64,000 nt of DNA from Streptosporangium canum (GTDB lineage: Bacteria > Actinomycetota > Actinomycetes > Streptosporangiales > Streptosporangiaceae): contig NZ_FOQY01000002.1 of the NCBI RefSeq assembly GCF_900113865.1, forward strand, positions 62,001 to 126,000, given 5' to 3'. Under the pieces are notes generated by a model. It saw only the letters and a program-made list of their open reading frames with translations. It did no database searches and was not told the origin of the DNA. Numbering within the stretch: the first letter of the stretch is position 1; each line of letters opens with the position of its first letter. The translations under genes and the position numbers were made by a program. Positions 18,184 to 26,602 of this stretch are shown here, piece after piece.

Positions 18184-19413
18184 ATGACGCCCGTGACCTC
18201 ACCGGTCGGCCTGATCGGCCCGGACGAGTTACTGATCTTCCTGCTGCAGGTCGGGCTGCTGCTGCTCTGCGCGCTGCTGCTCGGCCGGCTGACCCTGCGG
18301 CTGGGGATGTCGGCCATCGTCGGCGAGCTGTGCGCGGGCGTGCTCCTCGGTCCCTCGGTGCTGGCGCGAGTGGCGCCGGGACTGAGCGACTGGCTGCTGC
18401 CCCGCGACACCGCCCAGTTCCACATGCTCGACGCGGTCGGTCAGGTCGGCGTGCTGCTGCTCGTCGGCATCACCGGCATCCACATCGACCTGCGGCTGGT
18501 GCGCCGCCGGGGGGTCACCGCGGCCCGGATCAGCCTCGCCGGAGTGGCCATCCCCCTCGGGCTCGGCGTGGCAGTCGGGCTCCTGCTGCCGGCCTCGCTC
18601 GTCCCCGGCTCCGCCGACCGCAGCACGTTCGCGCTGTTCCTGGGGGTGGCGATGGGCGTCAGCGCCATCCCGGTCATCGCCAAGACGCTGATGGAGATGC
18701 GCCTGCTGCACCGCAACATCGGGCAGTTGATCCTGTGCGCGGTCACGGTCGACGACATCGTCGGCTGGCTGCTGCTGTCCGTCGTCTCGGCCATGGCGAC
18801 CACGGGAGTGCGGGCGGGGAACATCGCCCTCTCCATCGGCTACGTGGCTGCCGTCATCGCCGCCGCCGTACTCGCCCGCCCACTCGTACGGGGCGCGCTG
18901 CGGGCGGCGGACCGCTCCGACAGCAGGCGGGACGGCGGCGTGACGGTCACGCTGGTGGTCATCCTGGTGCTGCTGGCGGCGGCCGCGACGCAGGCCATGA
19001 AGCTGGAGGCGGTGTTCGGCGCCTTCGTGTGCGGGATCGTGATCAGCAGTTGCGGCACGCTGAACCCCGCCCGGCTGGCGCCGCTGCGCACGACGGTCCT
19101 GTCCTTCCTCGCCCCGCTGTTCTTCGCGACCGCCGGGCTGCGGATGGACCTCACCGCCCTGGCCCAGCCGACGGTCCTGCTGGCCGGGCTCGGCGTGCTG
19201 GTCACCGCGATCCTGGGCAAGTTCGCGGGAGCCTACCTCGGAGCCCGGCTCAGCCGGCTCGGCCACTGGGAGGCCCTCGCGCTCGGCGCGGGCATGAACG
19301 CCCACCTGAACACGTCGGCGGCGGCGCGGGGCGCCGCCGTTGAACGGTGCTCGAGCGGTCTTCCAACCGGAGCGGCGAGCATGCGGTCATGCGTGAATCG
19401 ACCCAGATCCTGA
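18184..19413 (+). CDS. CPA2-type cation/proton antiporter, C-terminally altered
   Basis: A 409-aa membrane protein of the KefB/NapA (CPA2) antiporter family. It shows about 11 hydrophobic segments, the GELCAGVLLGPS motif in the first part, the ion-site motif TVDDIVGW at about residue 184, and FFATAGLRMDL. The family normally continues GMNARG plus a final helix; here the sequence turns into GMNAHLNTSAAARGAAV and then a short charged tail, so the last membrane helix is missing. The 3' end overlaps the halogenase by 25 nt and contains a hairpin and SARP-like repeats. CGGAG precedes the ATG. It may be a truncated, inactive gene. Confidence 0.75.
   Translation: MTPVTSPVGLIGPDELLIFLLQVGLLLLCALLLGRLTLRLGMSAIVGELCAGVLLGPSVLARVAPGLSDWLLPRDTAQFHMLDAVGQVGVLLLVGITGIHIDLRLVRRRGVTAARISLAGVAIPLGLGVAVGLLLPASLVPGSADRSTFALFLGVAMGVSAIPVIAKTLMEMRLLHRNIGQLILCAVTVDDIVGWLLLSVVSAMATTGVRAGNIALSIGYVAAVIAAAVLARPLVRGALRAADRSDSRRDGGVTVTLVVILVLLAAAATQAMKLEAVFGAFVCGIVISSCGTLNPARLAPLRTTVLSFLAPLFFATAGLRMDLTALAQPTVLLAGLGVLVTAILGKFAGAYLGARLSRLGHWEALALGAGMNAHLNTSAAARGAAVERCSSGLPTGAASMRSCVNRPRS
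19340..19368 (+). promoter_or_regulatory. SARP-like heptads upstream of halogenase
   Basis: TTGAACG (19340), TCGAGCG (19351) and TCCAACC (19362) start 11 bp apart, directly after a 9-bp GC hairpin (19319-19339) and 21 bp before the halogenase ATG. The pattern is degenerate but the phase is exact, and the TCGAGYG/TCCAA pair also occurs upstream of the methyltransferase at 27.6 kb. They lie inside the altered antiporter tail. Confidence 0.4.
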
Positions 19414-20804
19414 TCATCGGTGGTGGCCCGGCGGGCTCGACCGCGGCCGGCCTGCTGGCCCGTGAGGGCTTCCAGGTGACCCTCCTCGAACGCGACCGCT
19501 TCCCCCGCTACCACATCGGCGAATCGATCCTGCCGTCCTGCCGCCCGATCTTCGAGATGCTCGGAGTCTGGGACAAGGTCGAGGCCCACGGCTTCCAGCC
19601 CAAGGGCGGCGCGTTCTTCCAGTGGGGTCCCGAGGAATGGGAGGTGCGCTTCAGTAACCTGGGCGATGACACCCCCAACGCCTGGCAGGTCATCCGCAGC
19701 GAGTTCGACCAGATCCTGCTCGACCACGCCCGCGAGCTCGGCGCCGAGGTGATCGAAGGGGTGAGCGTCCGCGACATCGAGTTCGACGGCGACCGGGCCG
19801 TCGCGGCCCGCTGGTACGACACCAAGGATCCCGAGCGCGGCGGCCGCATCGAGTTCGGCCATGTCATCGACGCCTCGGGCCGCGGCGGCGTGCTGGCCAC
19901 CCGCCATCTCAAGAACCGCCGGTTCCACGACGTGTTCCGCAACGTCGCCGCGTGGACGTACTGGAAGAACGCCAAACCGCTCGGCAAGGGGCCCAGCGGC
20001 GCGATCGCGGTGTGCTCCGTCGAGGACGGGTGGTTCTGGGCCATTCCCCTCCACGACGGGACGCTGAGCGTCGGCCTGGTGACCGGACGCGACCTGTTCA
20101 ACGACAGCCGCGGACGGCTGAACGGCGACATCCAGGCGGTCTACGACGAGGCGCTCGCGAAGTGCCCGACCGTCCTCGAACTGCTCGACGGCGCCGAGCA
20201 GGTGAGCGGGATGAAGGTCGAGCAGGACTACTCCTACGTCGCGGAGAGCTTCGCCGGCCCCGGCTACCTGCTCTCGGGCGACGCCGCCTGCTTCCTCGAC
20301 CCCCTGTTGTCCACCGGCGTCCATCTCGCCACCTACAGCGCGATGCTCGGCGCGGCGAGCCTGTCGAGCGTGCTGCGCGGCGAGGTCGCCGAGCAGGACG
20401 CCTGGCGCTTCTACAACACCATCTACCACCACGCCTACCAGCGGCTCCTCATCCTGGTGTCGGTGTTCTACGAGAGCTACCGGGGCAAGGAGCACCACTT
20501 CTACAACGCGCAGCGGCTGACCTCCGACGAGCGCGATCATCTGAACCTGCAGGCGGCCTTCGACCGCATCATCACCGGCATCGCCGACCTGAACGACGCC
20601 GAACAGGCCTACCAGCTGGTCCAGGACCACCTGCAGGGGGCCGAGAGCGGTGATCCCAACCCCCTGAACAACCTCAACCGGGTGCACGAGATCAAGCAGT
20701 CGCCGTTCGATCCGGCCAATGCCGTCGGCGGCCTGTACCTGGTGACCGAGCCCCGGCTCGGCCTGCGCTCCAGCGAGGCCCCGCCGCCGCCCGGCCCCTC
20801 CTGA
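19389..20804 (+). CDS. FAD-dependent halogenase
   Basis: A 471-aa flavin-dependent halogenase. It has GGGPAGS at residues 11-17, the PRYHIGES segment, the catalytic Lys72 in FQPKGGAFF, and WFWAIP at 215-220, the halogenase signature that keeps substrate away from the peroxyflavin. The sequence type is that of enzymes chlorinating phenolic polyketides or pyrroles, often on the free or carrier-bound aromatic, rather than free tryptophan. A flavin reductase is needed and none is evident nearby. ATG 19389 is chosen by homology; the ribosome site is weak (GGCGAG 8 nt upstream). Chlorination of the polyphenol is the likely job. Confidence 0.92.
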   Translation: MRESTQILIIGGGPAGSTAAGLLAREGFQVTLLERDRFPRYHIGESILPSCRPIFEMLGVWDKVEAHGFQPKGGAFFQWGPEEWEVRFSNLGDDTPNAWQVIRSEFDQILLDHARELGAEVIEGVSVRDIEFDGDRAVAARWYDTKDPERGGRIEFGHVIDASGRGGVLATRHLKNRRFHDVFRNVAAWTYWKNAKPLGKGPSGAIAVCSVEDGWFWAIPLHDGTLSVGLVTGRDLFNDSRGRLNGDIQAVYDEALAKCPTVLELLDGAEQVSGMKVEQDYSYVAESFAGPGYLLSGDAACFLDPLLSTGVHLATYSAMLGAASLSSVLRGEVAEQDAWRFYNTIYHHAYQRLLILVSVFYESYRGKEHHFYNAQRLTSDERDHLNLQAAFDRIITGIADLNDAEQAYQLVQDHLQGAESGDPNPLNNLNRVHEIKQSPFDPANAVGGLYLVTEPRLGLRSSEAPPPPGPS

Positions 20805-20911
20805 GCGCACCGGACCCGCCGAGCCGCCTCCCGCGGCCGGCGGGCCGCATGCTCACGTCCTTGTACGGCCGGTGGGTTCGAGGGTCCGCACGATGACCGG
20901 CCCGGCGGCGA

Positions 20912-21913
20912 TCAGGTGGAGGCCGCCGCCTGGCCGAGCCTGCGGAGCGTCCCCTCCGGATCGGCGAGAACGGGGAGCGCCGCGAACACCCCCGACACGC
21001 CGATCGACTCCAGCCGCTTCAGATGGGCGGCCACCCCGGGGACGTCCCCGGTCACGCCGGTCAGCCCGGCCGCGAAGTCGACGAGTCCCAGCTCCTCCAG
21101 CAGCCTCGCGTTCTTCCCCCCGACGGCGAAGTCCCAGACGTCGTAGCGGCGCTCCATCTCCTCGACCGCGCCCAGGAGGTCGGGGGGAATGATCGCCCGC
21201 ATGTGCGGCGCCTTCAGGCGCAGGGCGACGTCGGAGGCGAGAGCCGCGCCGAGCTCGGCGTTCGCCTCGGCACGGGTGTCCTTGACCGAGATGAAGCTGA
21301 ATCCCCAGATCTCGATCGCCTCGGGATCGCGCCCGGCCTTCTCCGCCGCCGCCCGGACCGTCGCCACCTTCCGCTCGACGAGCTCGGCCGACATGCCGAC
21401 GGTGGTGACCACCCCGTCGGCGATCTCGCCCGCCAGGCGCAGGCTCCGGGGGTAGTCCGCGGCGAGGTAGACCGGCATGGGATGGACCCGGGTGAGAGGC
21501 TCGGTGGTGTGGCCGTCGACCTGTGCGGTGCCGCCGCCGAGGATCGCCCGCACCGCCGTGACGTAGTCGTGCAGCTCCTGCGGGGTCCCGACCGGGGACC
21601 GTCCGACGACCCGCCTGGTGCTGCCGCCGTTCCCGACGGCGAGCATGACGCGGCCACCCGTCAGCTCGTGCAACGTGGAGATCGCGGTGGCGGTGGCGGC
21701 CGGGTGACGGAGAAACGGCGTGGTGACCATCGGCGTCAGAATCGCGTTCCGGCTTTCCTGCGCCGCCACCGTGAGCGACACGTACAACTCGTATGCGCGG
21801 GCCGGTGTGTCCCCGACCCCGATGACGTCATATCCGAGATCGTCGGTCAGCCGGACCAGATTTCGGAATGTGGAGAGGTCGTCCATCCACTCGATGATCG
21901 CGCCTAGTTTCAC
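20912..21913 (-). CDS. LLM-class F420/flavin-dependent oxidoreductase
   Basis: A 333-aa luciferase-like TIM-barrel enzyme. GVGDTPARAYELYVSLTVAA, TPMVTTPFLRHPAATATAISTLHELTGGR and AVGNGGSTRR are typical of F420-dependent (MER-like) members. It is longer than and only distantly related to the two other LLM proteins in the cluster. It is divergent from the LLM gene at 22.4 kb with a 439-bp region of SARP heptads between them. A reductase or monooxygenase role in tailoring is likely; cofactor choice (F420 or FMN) is inferred. Confidence 0.85.
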   Translation of the reverse strand: MKLGAIIEWMDDLSTFRNLVRLTDDLGYDVIGVGDTPARAYELYVSLTVAAQESRNAILTPMVTTPFLRHPAATATAISTLHELTGGRVMLAVGNGGSTRRVVGRSPVGTPQELHDYVTAVRAILGGGTAQVDGHTTEPLTRVHPMPVYLAADYPRSLRLAGEIADGVVTTVGMSAELVERKVATVRAAAEKAGRDPEAIEIWGFSFISVKDTRAEANAELGAALASDVALRLKAPHMRAIIPPDLLGAVEEMERRYDVWDFAVGGKNARLLEELGLVDFAAGLTGVTGDVPGVAAHLKRLESIGVSGVFAALPVLADPEGTLRRLGQAAAST

Positions 21914-21988
21914 GAATCATTCCTCCACGCAATAATCACGCTCGGCTTCACGAGGAACATAAATAAATCAATATGGCGCGCGCAATAT

Positions 21989-22020
21989 GGTTCGAGATGC
22001 CGTCAAGCGGCGCTCGATGG
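21989..22020. promoter_or_regulatory. Triple SARP heptads between divergent LLM genes
   Basis: On the plus strand TCGAGAT (21992), TCAAGCG (22003) and TCGATGG (22014) start exactly 11 bp apart. On the minus strand the same DNA reads TCGAGCG (from 22017), TTGACGG (from 22006) and TCGAACC (from 21995), again 11 bp apart. The stretch lies 76 bp from the leftward LLM start in a local AT-rich promoter region and 333 bp from the rightward one, so it may serve both. The remaining 330 bp towards 22352 show no other gene or repeat. Confidence 0.5.
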
Positions 22021-22352
22021 CGGCCACCGGCAGCTGAATGCCGTATTCCAGTGACAAGGAGCCACCTGTCCCGGCGTCGCGGAGCCGTACACGCTCCGGG
22101 GGGCCTCCCCGTCAACGCCGGGCGGCGCGCCCGCGCGCCCGGCTGGGCGGTGCCGTGCCCGGGACGTCCGCACATGCTGCCCGGCGGATGCCGGCGGCCT
22201 CGCCGGGACGCTCCGGCGACGCGTGTCGACCGGGGCTCGACCACGGCCCCAGCGGCCGCCCGGACACTTGCTCACGTTGGTAGCCCGGCTGCTGGCGCGG
22301 CATGCCGCGTGAGACCTGCCCGTCGGCCGCGTAAGAGTCCAAGAGGAGCGTA

Positions 22353-23210
22353 ATGGATATCGGAGTCTGCCTGCCGACCACCATCCCCGGTGCTGACGGC
22401 AGCCAGTTGATCGAGTTCGCACGCCGCGCGGATCGCCTCGGATTCCACAGTCTGACGGTGGTCGACCGGGTGGTCTACGACAACTACGACGGCATCGTCG
22501 CGCTTTCCGCCGCGGCCGCGGTCACCGAGCGGATCAAACTCGTCACGGCGATCCTGCTGGCCGCCTACCGGCCGAGCGCGGTGGAGCTGGCCAAGCAACT
22601 CGCCAGCCTGGACCGCCTCTCCGGCGGCCGGCTCATCCTCGGCGTCTCCGCCGGGATGCGGCAGGACGACTACGTCGCGACCGGCGCCGACTACAACACC
22701 CGTGGCCGGCGCCTGGACGCGATGATCGAGGAGATCAGGGAGGTGTGGAAGGGGGAGGGCCCGGTACCGGGTGTCGGCCCCCGCCCCACCAACGGCGACA
22801 TCCCGATCTGGGCCGGCGGCCACTCGCCGGCCGGTCTCCGCCGGTCCGCCAAGTACGCAATCGGCTGGATCTCGCCGGGCGGCCCGCCGCACAAGTACCC
22901 GGAGCTGGTGACGAAGATCAAGGAACTCTGGGCCGAGGAAGGCCGCGCCGGTTCACCGAGGATGGGCGCCAACTGCTACGTGTCGCTCGGCCCGGACGGC
23001 AAGGAGCACGCCACCGAGCACATGCTCAGCTACTACTCCTACATGGGCACGATGGCGCAGCATCTCGTGGCGGGAGCCGTCACGGACGAGGGCAGGCTGC
23101 GCGACGTGGTGGACGGCTACGCGGCCAACGGCTGCGACGAGCTGCTGCTGCTGTCGTGCACGGCCGACCCCGACCACCTCGACCGGATAGCCGACGTGGT
23201 GCTGCGCTGA
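22353..23210 (+). CDS. LLM-class oxidoreductase
   Basis: A 285-aa luciferase-like enzyme, a paralogue of the one at 3.5-4.4 kb: same length, same opening (GVCLPTTIPG), AILLAAYRPSA, KQLASLDRLSGGRLILGVSAG, PIWAGGHSPAGLRR and a YYSYMG segment. GAGGAG precedes the ATG. It opens a rightward group with a flavin monooxygenase and an O-methyltransferase (13-14 nt gaps), so it probably acts on the same intermediate, for example as a hydroquinone or quinone reductase. The substrate is unknown. Confidence 0.85.
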   Translation: MDIGVCLPTTIPGADGSQLIEFARRADRLGFHSLTVVDRVVYDNYDGIVALSAAAAVTERIKLVTAILLAAYRPSAVELAKQLASLDRLSGGRLILGVSAGMRQDDYVATGADYNTRGRRLDAMIEEIREVWKGEGPVPGVGPRPTNGDIPIWAGGHSPAGLRRSAKYAIGWISPGGPPHKYPELVTKIKELWAEEGRAGSPRMGANCYVSLGPDGKEHATEHMLSYYSYMGTMAQHLVAGAVTDEGRLRDVVDGYAANGCDELLLLSCTADPDHLDRIADVVLR

Positions 23211-23223
23211 CTCGGAGGACCTG

Positions 23224-24471
23224 ATGGACACCCCTCGCGACCGGGGCCGGCCGCTGCGGATCATCATCATCGGCGGCGGCATCGGCGGACTGTGCCTCGC
23301 TCAAGGGCTGAGGCAGGCCGGTATCGACGACATCGCCGTATACGAACGTGACGGATCCGCTCGGGGGCGGATGCAGGGATACCGGCTGCGGATCAGTCCC
23401 GAGGGGGAGCGGGCACTACGGCAGTGCCTGCCCCGCCAGGCGCAGGACCTGCTCACCGCGACGTCGAACACGCGGCAGGAGGAGGGCCTGGCGGCCTACG
23501 ACGAGCAGCTCAACCCGCAGTGGGCCCCCGCGTTCGACGATCCGCGCGGCGACGCGCCGGACAAGGTGGACGCGGTCGACCGGGTGACGCTGCGCCGCAT
23601 ACTGCTCGCCGATCTCGACGGCGTGGTGCGCTTCGGCAAACGATTCACCCACTACGAGCAGGTGGACGGGCGGGTCGTGGCGCACTTCGCCGACGGCGGC
23701 TCGGACACCGGCGACGTGCTGGTGGCCGCGGACGGGGCGAACTCCCAGGTACGTGCCCAGCTACGGCCGGCCGACCGCGCCCATGACCTCGGCGTGCGCG
23801 CGATCCTGTCCCGCACCTCGAGGGCCCGCGCGATCGAGGCCGGGTTGCCGGAGGTCCTGCGCGACCGGTTCGTCAACGTGACGGGATCGAACGGACTCCG
23901 CCTCGCGCTGATGCCCATGGTCTTCCGCACCCCACCGCGGGAGGCCGCCGAGCGGCTCTGGCCCGGCCTGGGATTCGACGACACCGAGGACTACTACATG
24001 TCGGTGTTCAGCGTGCACCGCGAGGTGCTCGGGCTGCCCGACGACTCGTTCTTCGCCATGACCGGCGAGGAGCTCCGCGAGCTGGTGCTCGAGCGCACCG
24101 CCGGCTGGCACCCGCACCTGCACGGCGTGTTCGCCCACGCCGAGGCGGAGGAGACCTACCCGCTCGCGCTGCGGGCCACGCTGCCCGTCGAGCCCTGGGC
24201 GCCGGGGAACGTGATCCCGCTCGGCGACGCGGTGCACACGATGCCGCCGACCGGCGGGGTCGGCGCCAACACCGCCCTGCGCGACGCCGCCTCGCTGTGC
24301 CGCGCGCTGACCGCGGCGACGCGCGGCGAGCGGCCGCTGCCGGCCGCCGTGGCCGAATACCAGGCGGAGATGGTCCAGTACGCGACCGAGGCGACGAACA
24401 TGTCGCTGAAGATCGCCAAATGGTCCATGCAGAAGATCGACCTCAATGACAAGAAGCTCTCCCAAGCGTAG
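23224..24471 (+). CDS. FAD-dependent monooxygenase
   Basis: A 415-aa class A flavin monooxygenase. IIIIGGGIGGLCLAQGL lies at about residues 15-31, the DG motif VAADGANSQVR at about 168, and the GDAVHTMPPTGGVGANTALRD motif at about 338-358. It has no thioredoxin-like C-domain and ends in an amphipathic helix, as in the subgroup of salicylate-hydroxylase-like enzymes. A relative with the same architecture lies at 51.9 kb. It is translated between the LLM and O-methyltransferase genes with very short gaps, which suggests ring hydroxylation followed by methylation of the new phenol. Confidence 0.88.
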   Translation: MDTPRDRGRPLRIIIIGGGIGGLCLAQGLRQAGIDDIAVYERDGSARGRMQGYRLRISPEGERALRQCLPRQAQDLLTATSNTRQEEGLAAYDEQLNPQWAPAFDDPRGDAPDKVDAVDRVTLRRILLADLDGVVRFGKRFTHYEQVDGRVVAHFADGGSDTGDVLVAADGANSQVRAQLRPADRAHDLGVRAILSRTSRARAIEAGLPEVLRDRFVNVTGSNGLRLALMPMVFRTPPREAAERLWPGLGFDDTEDYYMSVFSVHREVLGLPDDSFFAMTGEELRELVLERTAGWHPHLHGVFAHAEAEETYPLALRATLPVEPWAPGNVIPLGDAVHTMPPTGGVGANTALRDAASLCRALTAATRGERPLPAAVAEYQAEMVQYATEATNMSLKIAKWSMQKIDLNDKKLSQA

Positions 24472-24485
24472 AAGGAGCCACGCAA

Positions 24486-25499
24486 GTGACGAGCATTCCC
24501 ACGGACACCAGCCGTCCAGCCGGAATCCTGCGGCTGGCAAATTCCTTCTGCGACGCCAAAGCGCTGCTGACCGCCGTAGAACTCGACCTGTTCACCGTCC
24601 TGCACGCCGGCCCGGCCAGTGAGGAGGAGATCCGCCGCCGCCTCGAACTGCACGGCCGGGGCCTTTCCGACTGGCTCGACCTGCTCGTCGAACTGAACCT
24701 GCTGGAGCGGGACGGCGTCCGCTACCGCAACGGCGCGGGCGCCGACCGCCATCTGGTGCGCGGCGCGGACTCCTACATCGGCGGGTTCATCGAGCGGTCC
24801 AACCGCAACCTGTATCCGGCGTGGGGCAGGCTGTCCGAAGCGCTGCGCAGCGGCAAGCAGCAGTCCGGGAGCGACTTCGAGGCGGTGGTGGACAACCCGA
24901 AGGTGCTGGCCCAGTTCATCAACTCGATGGACGCGCTGACCGGCGTGCTCGGCCCGCAGCTGATCGAGGCCTACGACGGATGGTCCGGCTACCAGTCCGT
25001 GCTGGACGTCGGCGGCTGCCGGGGCGCTCTGGTGTCGCAGGTCGTCAGGGCGTATCCGCACCTTTCCGGTGCCGTCTTCGACCTGCCGCAGATGTCGCCC
25101 TTCTTCGAGGAGAAGGTCGCCGAGCAGGGCCTGGCGGGCAAGGTGACATTCCACGGCGGCAGCTTCTTCACCGACCCGCTCCCGTCGGCGGACGTCGTGA
25201 TGCTCGGGCACGTGCTGCACGACTGGGACCCGCAGCAGCGGAAGTTCCTGGTGGAGCAGGCCTACCGGAGCGTCAACCCCGGAGGCGTGCTGCTGGTCTA
25301 CGACCGCATGCTCGACCGTGCGTCCAGCCGGGTCGAGAACCTGGTGATCAGCCTGGACATGCTGCTGGTCACCGACGGCGGCTCCGAGTACACCGTGACC
25401 GAGCTGCGAGGACACGCCGAAGGGGCCGGATTCGCCTCGGTCGAGGACCGCCCGCTCGGCGACGACGACACGCTCGTGGTGGCCCGCAAGGCGCGCTGA
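24486..25499 (+). CDS. SAM-dependent O-methyltransferase
   Basis: A 337-aa two-domain methyltransferase of the DnrK/TcmO (PF00891) type. The N-terminal winged-helix dimerisation domain spans about residues 10-110, and the SAM motif VLDVGGCRGAL is at about 168-178, then FDLPQM, GSFFTDPLPSADVVMLGHVLHDW and VNPGGVLLVYD. The acid/base His is in VLHDW. GAAGGAG precedes the GTG. It has a close paralogue at 26.6-27.6 kb, so two phenols of the product are probably methylated. The gene ends in a strong terminator. Confidence 0.93.
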   Translation: MTSIPTDTSRPAGILRLANSFCDAKALLTAVELDLFTVLHAGPASEEEIRRRLELHGRGLSDWLDLLVELNLLERDGVRYRNGAGADRHLVRGADSYIGGFIERSNRNLYPAWGRLSEALRSGKQQSGSDFEAVVDNPKVLAQFINSMDALTGVLGPQLIEAYDGWSGYQSVLDVGGCRGALVSQVVRAYPHLSGAVFDLPQMSPFFEEKVAEQGLAGKVTFHGGSFFTDPLPSADVVMLGHVLHDWDPQQRKFLVEQAYRSVNPGGVLLVYDRMLDRASSRVENLVISLDMLLVTDGGSEYTVTELRGHAEGAGFASVEDRPLGDDDTLVVARKAR

Positions 25500-25510
25500 C
25501 CGCGGGCCCC

Positions 25511-25552
25511 GGTCACGGCGGGCGAGCAGACGCGGCCTCGCCCGCCGTGACC
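25511..25552 (+). terminator. Hairpin terminator after O-methyltransferase
   Basis: A perfect 16-bp stem (25511-25526 with 25537-25552; arm GGTCACGGCGGGCGAG) with a 10-nt loop, 11 nt past the stop. Its right arm also forms the first unit of the 35-bp repeat array that follows. Confidence 0.85.
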
Positions 25553-25694
25553 GTCCACTGCGGGAGAGCGATGTGCCTGCCGCGGCCGTTCACCGTGGAA
25601 GGACGGCGTGCCTGCCGCGGCCGTCCACTGCGGGAGGGCGATGTGCCTGCCGCGGCCGTTCACCGTGGAAGGGCGGCGTGCCCGCCGTGACCGG
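25538..25694. repeat. 35-bp tandem repeat array, about 4.5 units
   Basis: Units start at 25538, 25573, 25608, 25643 and 25678 (the last partial). Units alternate between two forms, differing in the middle (CGTCCACTGCGGGAG or CGTTCACCGTGGAAG), so the array also reads as two 70-bp units with 65 of 70 positions equal (25551-25620 and 25621-25690). GCCCGCCGTGACCG occurs at both ends, once inside the terminator arm. It lies in the gap before the NmrA-like gene; function unknown. Confidence 0.85.
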
Positions 25695-25735
25695 CCGAGG
25701 ACCTGTCTGGAGAGTTCCGCCGAAGGAGGCGACCG

Positions 25736-26581
25736 ATGATTGTGGTGTTCGGATCCACCGGCAATGTGGGACGGCACGTCGTGACCGGGCTGGTGGCCGC
25801 CGGCGAGCGGGTACGCGCCTTCACCCGCGATCCCGCCCGCGCCCGGTTCGATGAGAGCGTGGAGGTCGTGACGGGAGACCTCAAGGACCCCGGCACCGTG
25901 CTCGCCGCGCTCGCCGGCGCGGACGGCGTCTACGTGGCGACCAGCCCCGACGCGCTGGCACACGAACTCACCGTGGCCGCGGCGCTGCGCCGGTGCGGCG
26001 TCGGCCGCGTGGTGAAGCTGTCGTCCGTCGCCGCCAACGCGCCGGTGACCGACTCCTACGGAGCGGCGCACGCGGCCGCCGAGAACGCCTTCACGGAGTC
26101 GGGGGCCGAATGGACGGCGTTGCGCCCGGCCGGATACATGTCGAACGTGCTGCAGTGGAGATCGTCGATCACGTCGCAGGACAGGGTCTACCAGCCCTAC
26201 GGAAAGGTCCGGCGGGCAGTGATCGATCCGGAGGACGTGGCCGCCGTCGCGGTCGCCTGCCTGACGACGGCAGGCCATCACGCGAAGGCCTACCAGCTCA
26301 CCGGGCCCGAGGCGCTGACCGCACCCCAGCAGACGGCCAGGGTCTCCGCCGCGCTCGGCCGCCCGCTGGAGTTCGTCGACGTCGATCCGGAGCAGGCCAG
26401 GAACGGCATGATCCGCGCGGGGATGCCGCCGGAGCTCGTGGACGGGCTGCTCTCCTCGATGGCGGATCCCGGCCCGCTACGGGGCGGCACGCCGCAACCC
26501 ACCGTGCGGCAGATCACCGGCCGCCCACCGGCGACGTTCGGCTCCTGGCTGGCCCGGCACCTGACGGAACTCCGCGGCTGA
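25736..26581 (+). CDS. NmrA-like NAD(P)-binding protein
   Basis: A 281-aa atypical SDR of the NmrA/QOR2 group. It has the Rossmann motif VFGSTGNVGRHVV at residues 4-16, RDPARA (basic, NADP-type), GDLKDPGTV, and KLSSVAANAP with no classical YxxxK. GAAGGAGG lies 7 nt before the ATG. Members act as quinone reductases or redox sensors. In angucycline-type clusters NmrA-like proteins occur among tailoring genes. Its stop shares a hairpin with that of the convergent methyltransferase. Confidence 0.8.
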   Translation: MIVVFGSTGNVGRHVVTGLVAAGERVRAFTRDPARARFDESVEVVTGDLKDPGTVLAALAGADGVYVATSPDALAHELTVAAALRRCGVGRVVKLSSVAANAPVTDSYGAAHAAAENAFTESGAEWTALRPAGYMSNVLQWRSSITSQDRVYQPYGKVRRAVIDPEDVAAVAVACLTTAGHHAKAYQLTGPEALTAPQQTARVSAALGRPLEFVDVDPEQARNGMIRAGMPPELVDGLLSSMADPGPLRGGTPQPTVRQITGRPPATFGSWLARHLTELRG

Positions 26582-26602
26582 CCTCCCGGGGAGATCAGCC
26601 GC
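26574..26602. terminator. Shared convergent hairpin
   Basis: GCGGCTGA (26574-26581) pairs with TCAGCCGC (26595-26602) around a 13-nt loop that can fold further. The arms contain the stop codons of both convergent genes, so it probably ends both transcripts. Confidence 0.55.

Noticed and set aside
19233-20810. Long minus-strand frame opposite the halogenase
   Set aside because: The halogenase motifs on the plus strand decide the matter; the antisense product is low-complexity.
25538-25694. 35-bp repeats as a possible CRISPR array
   Set aside because: The units are contiguous without unique spacers and have two alternating forms, so this is a tandem repeat.
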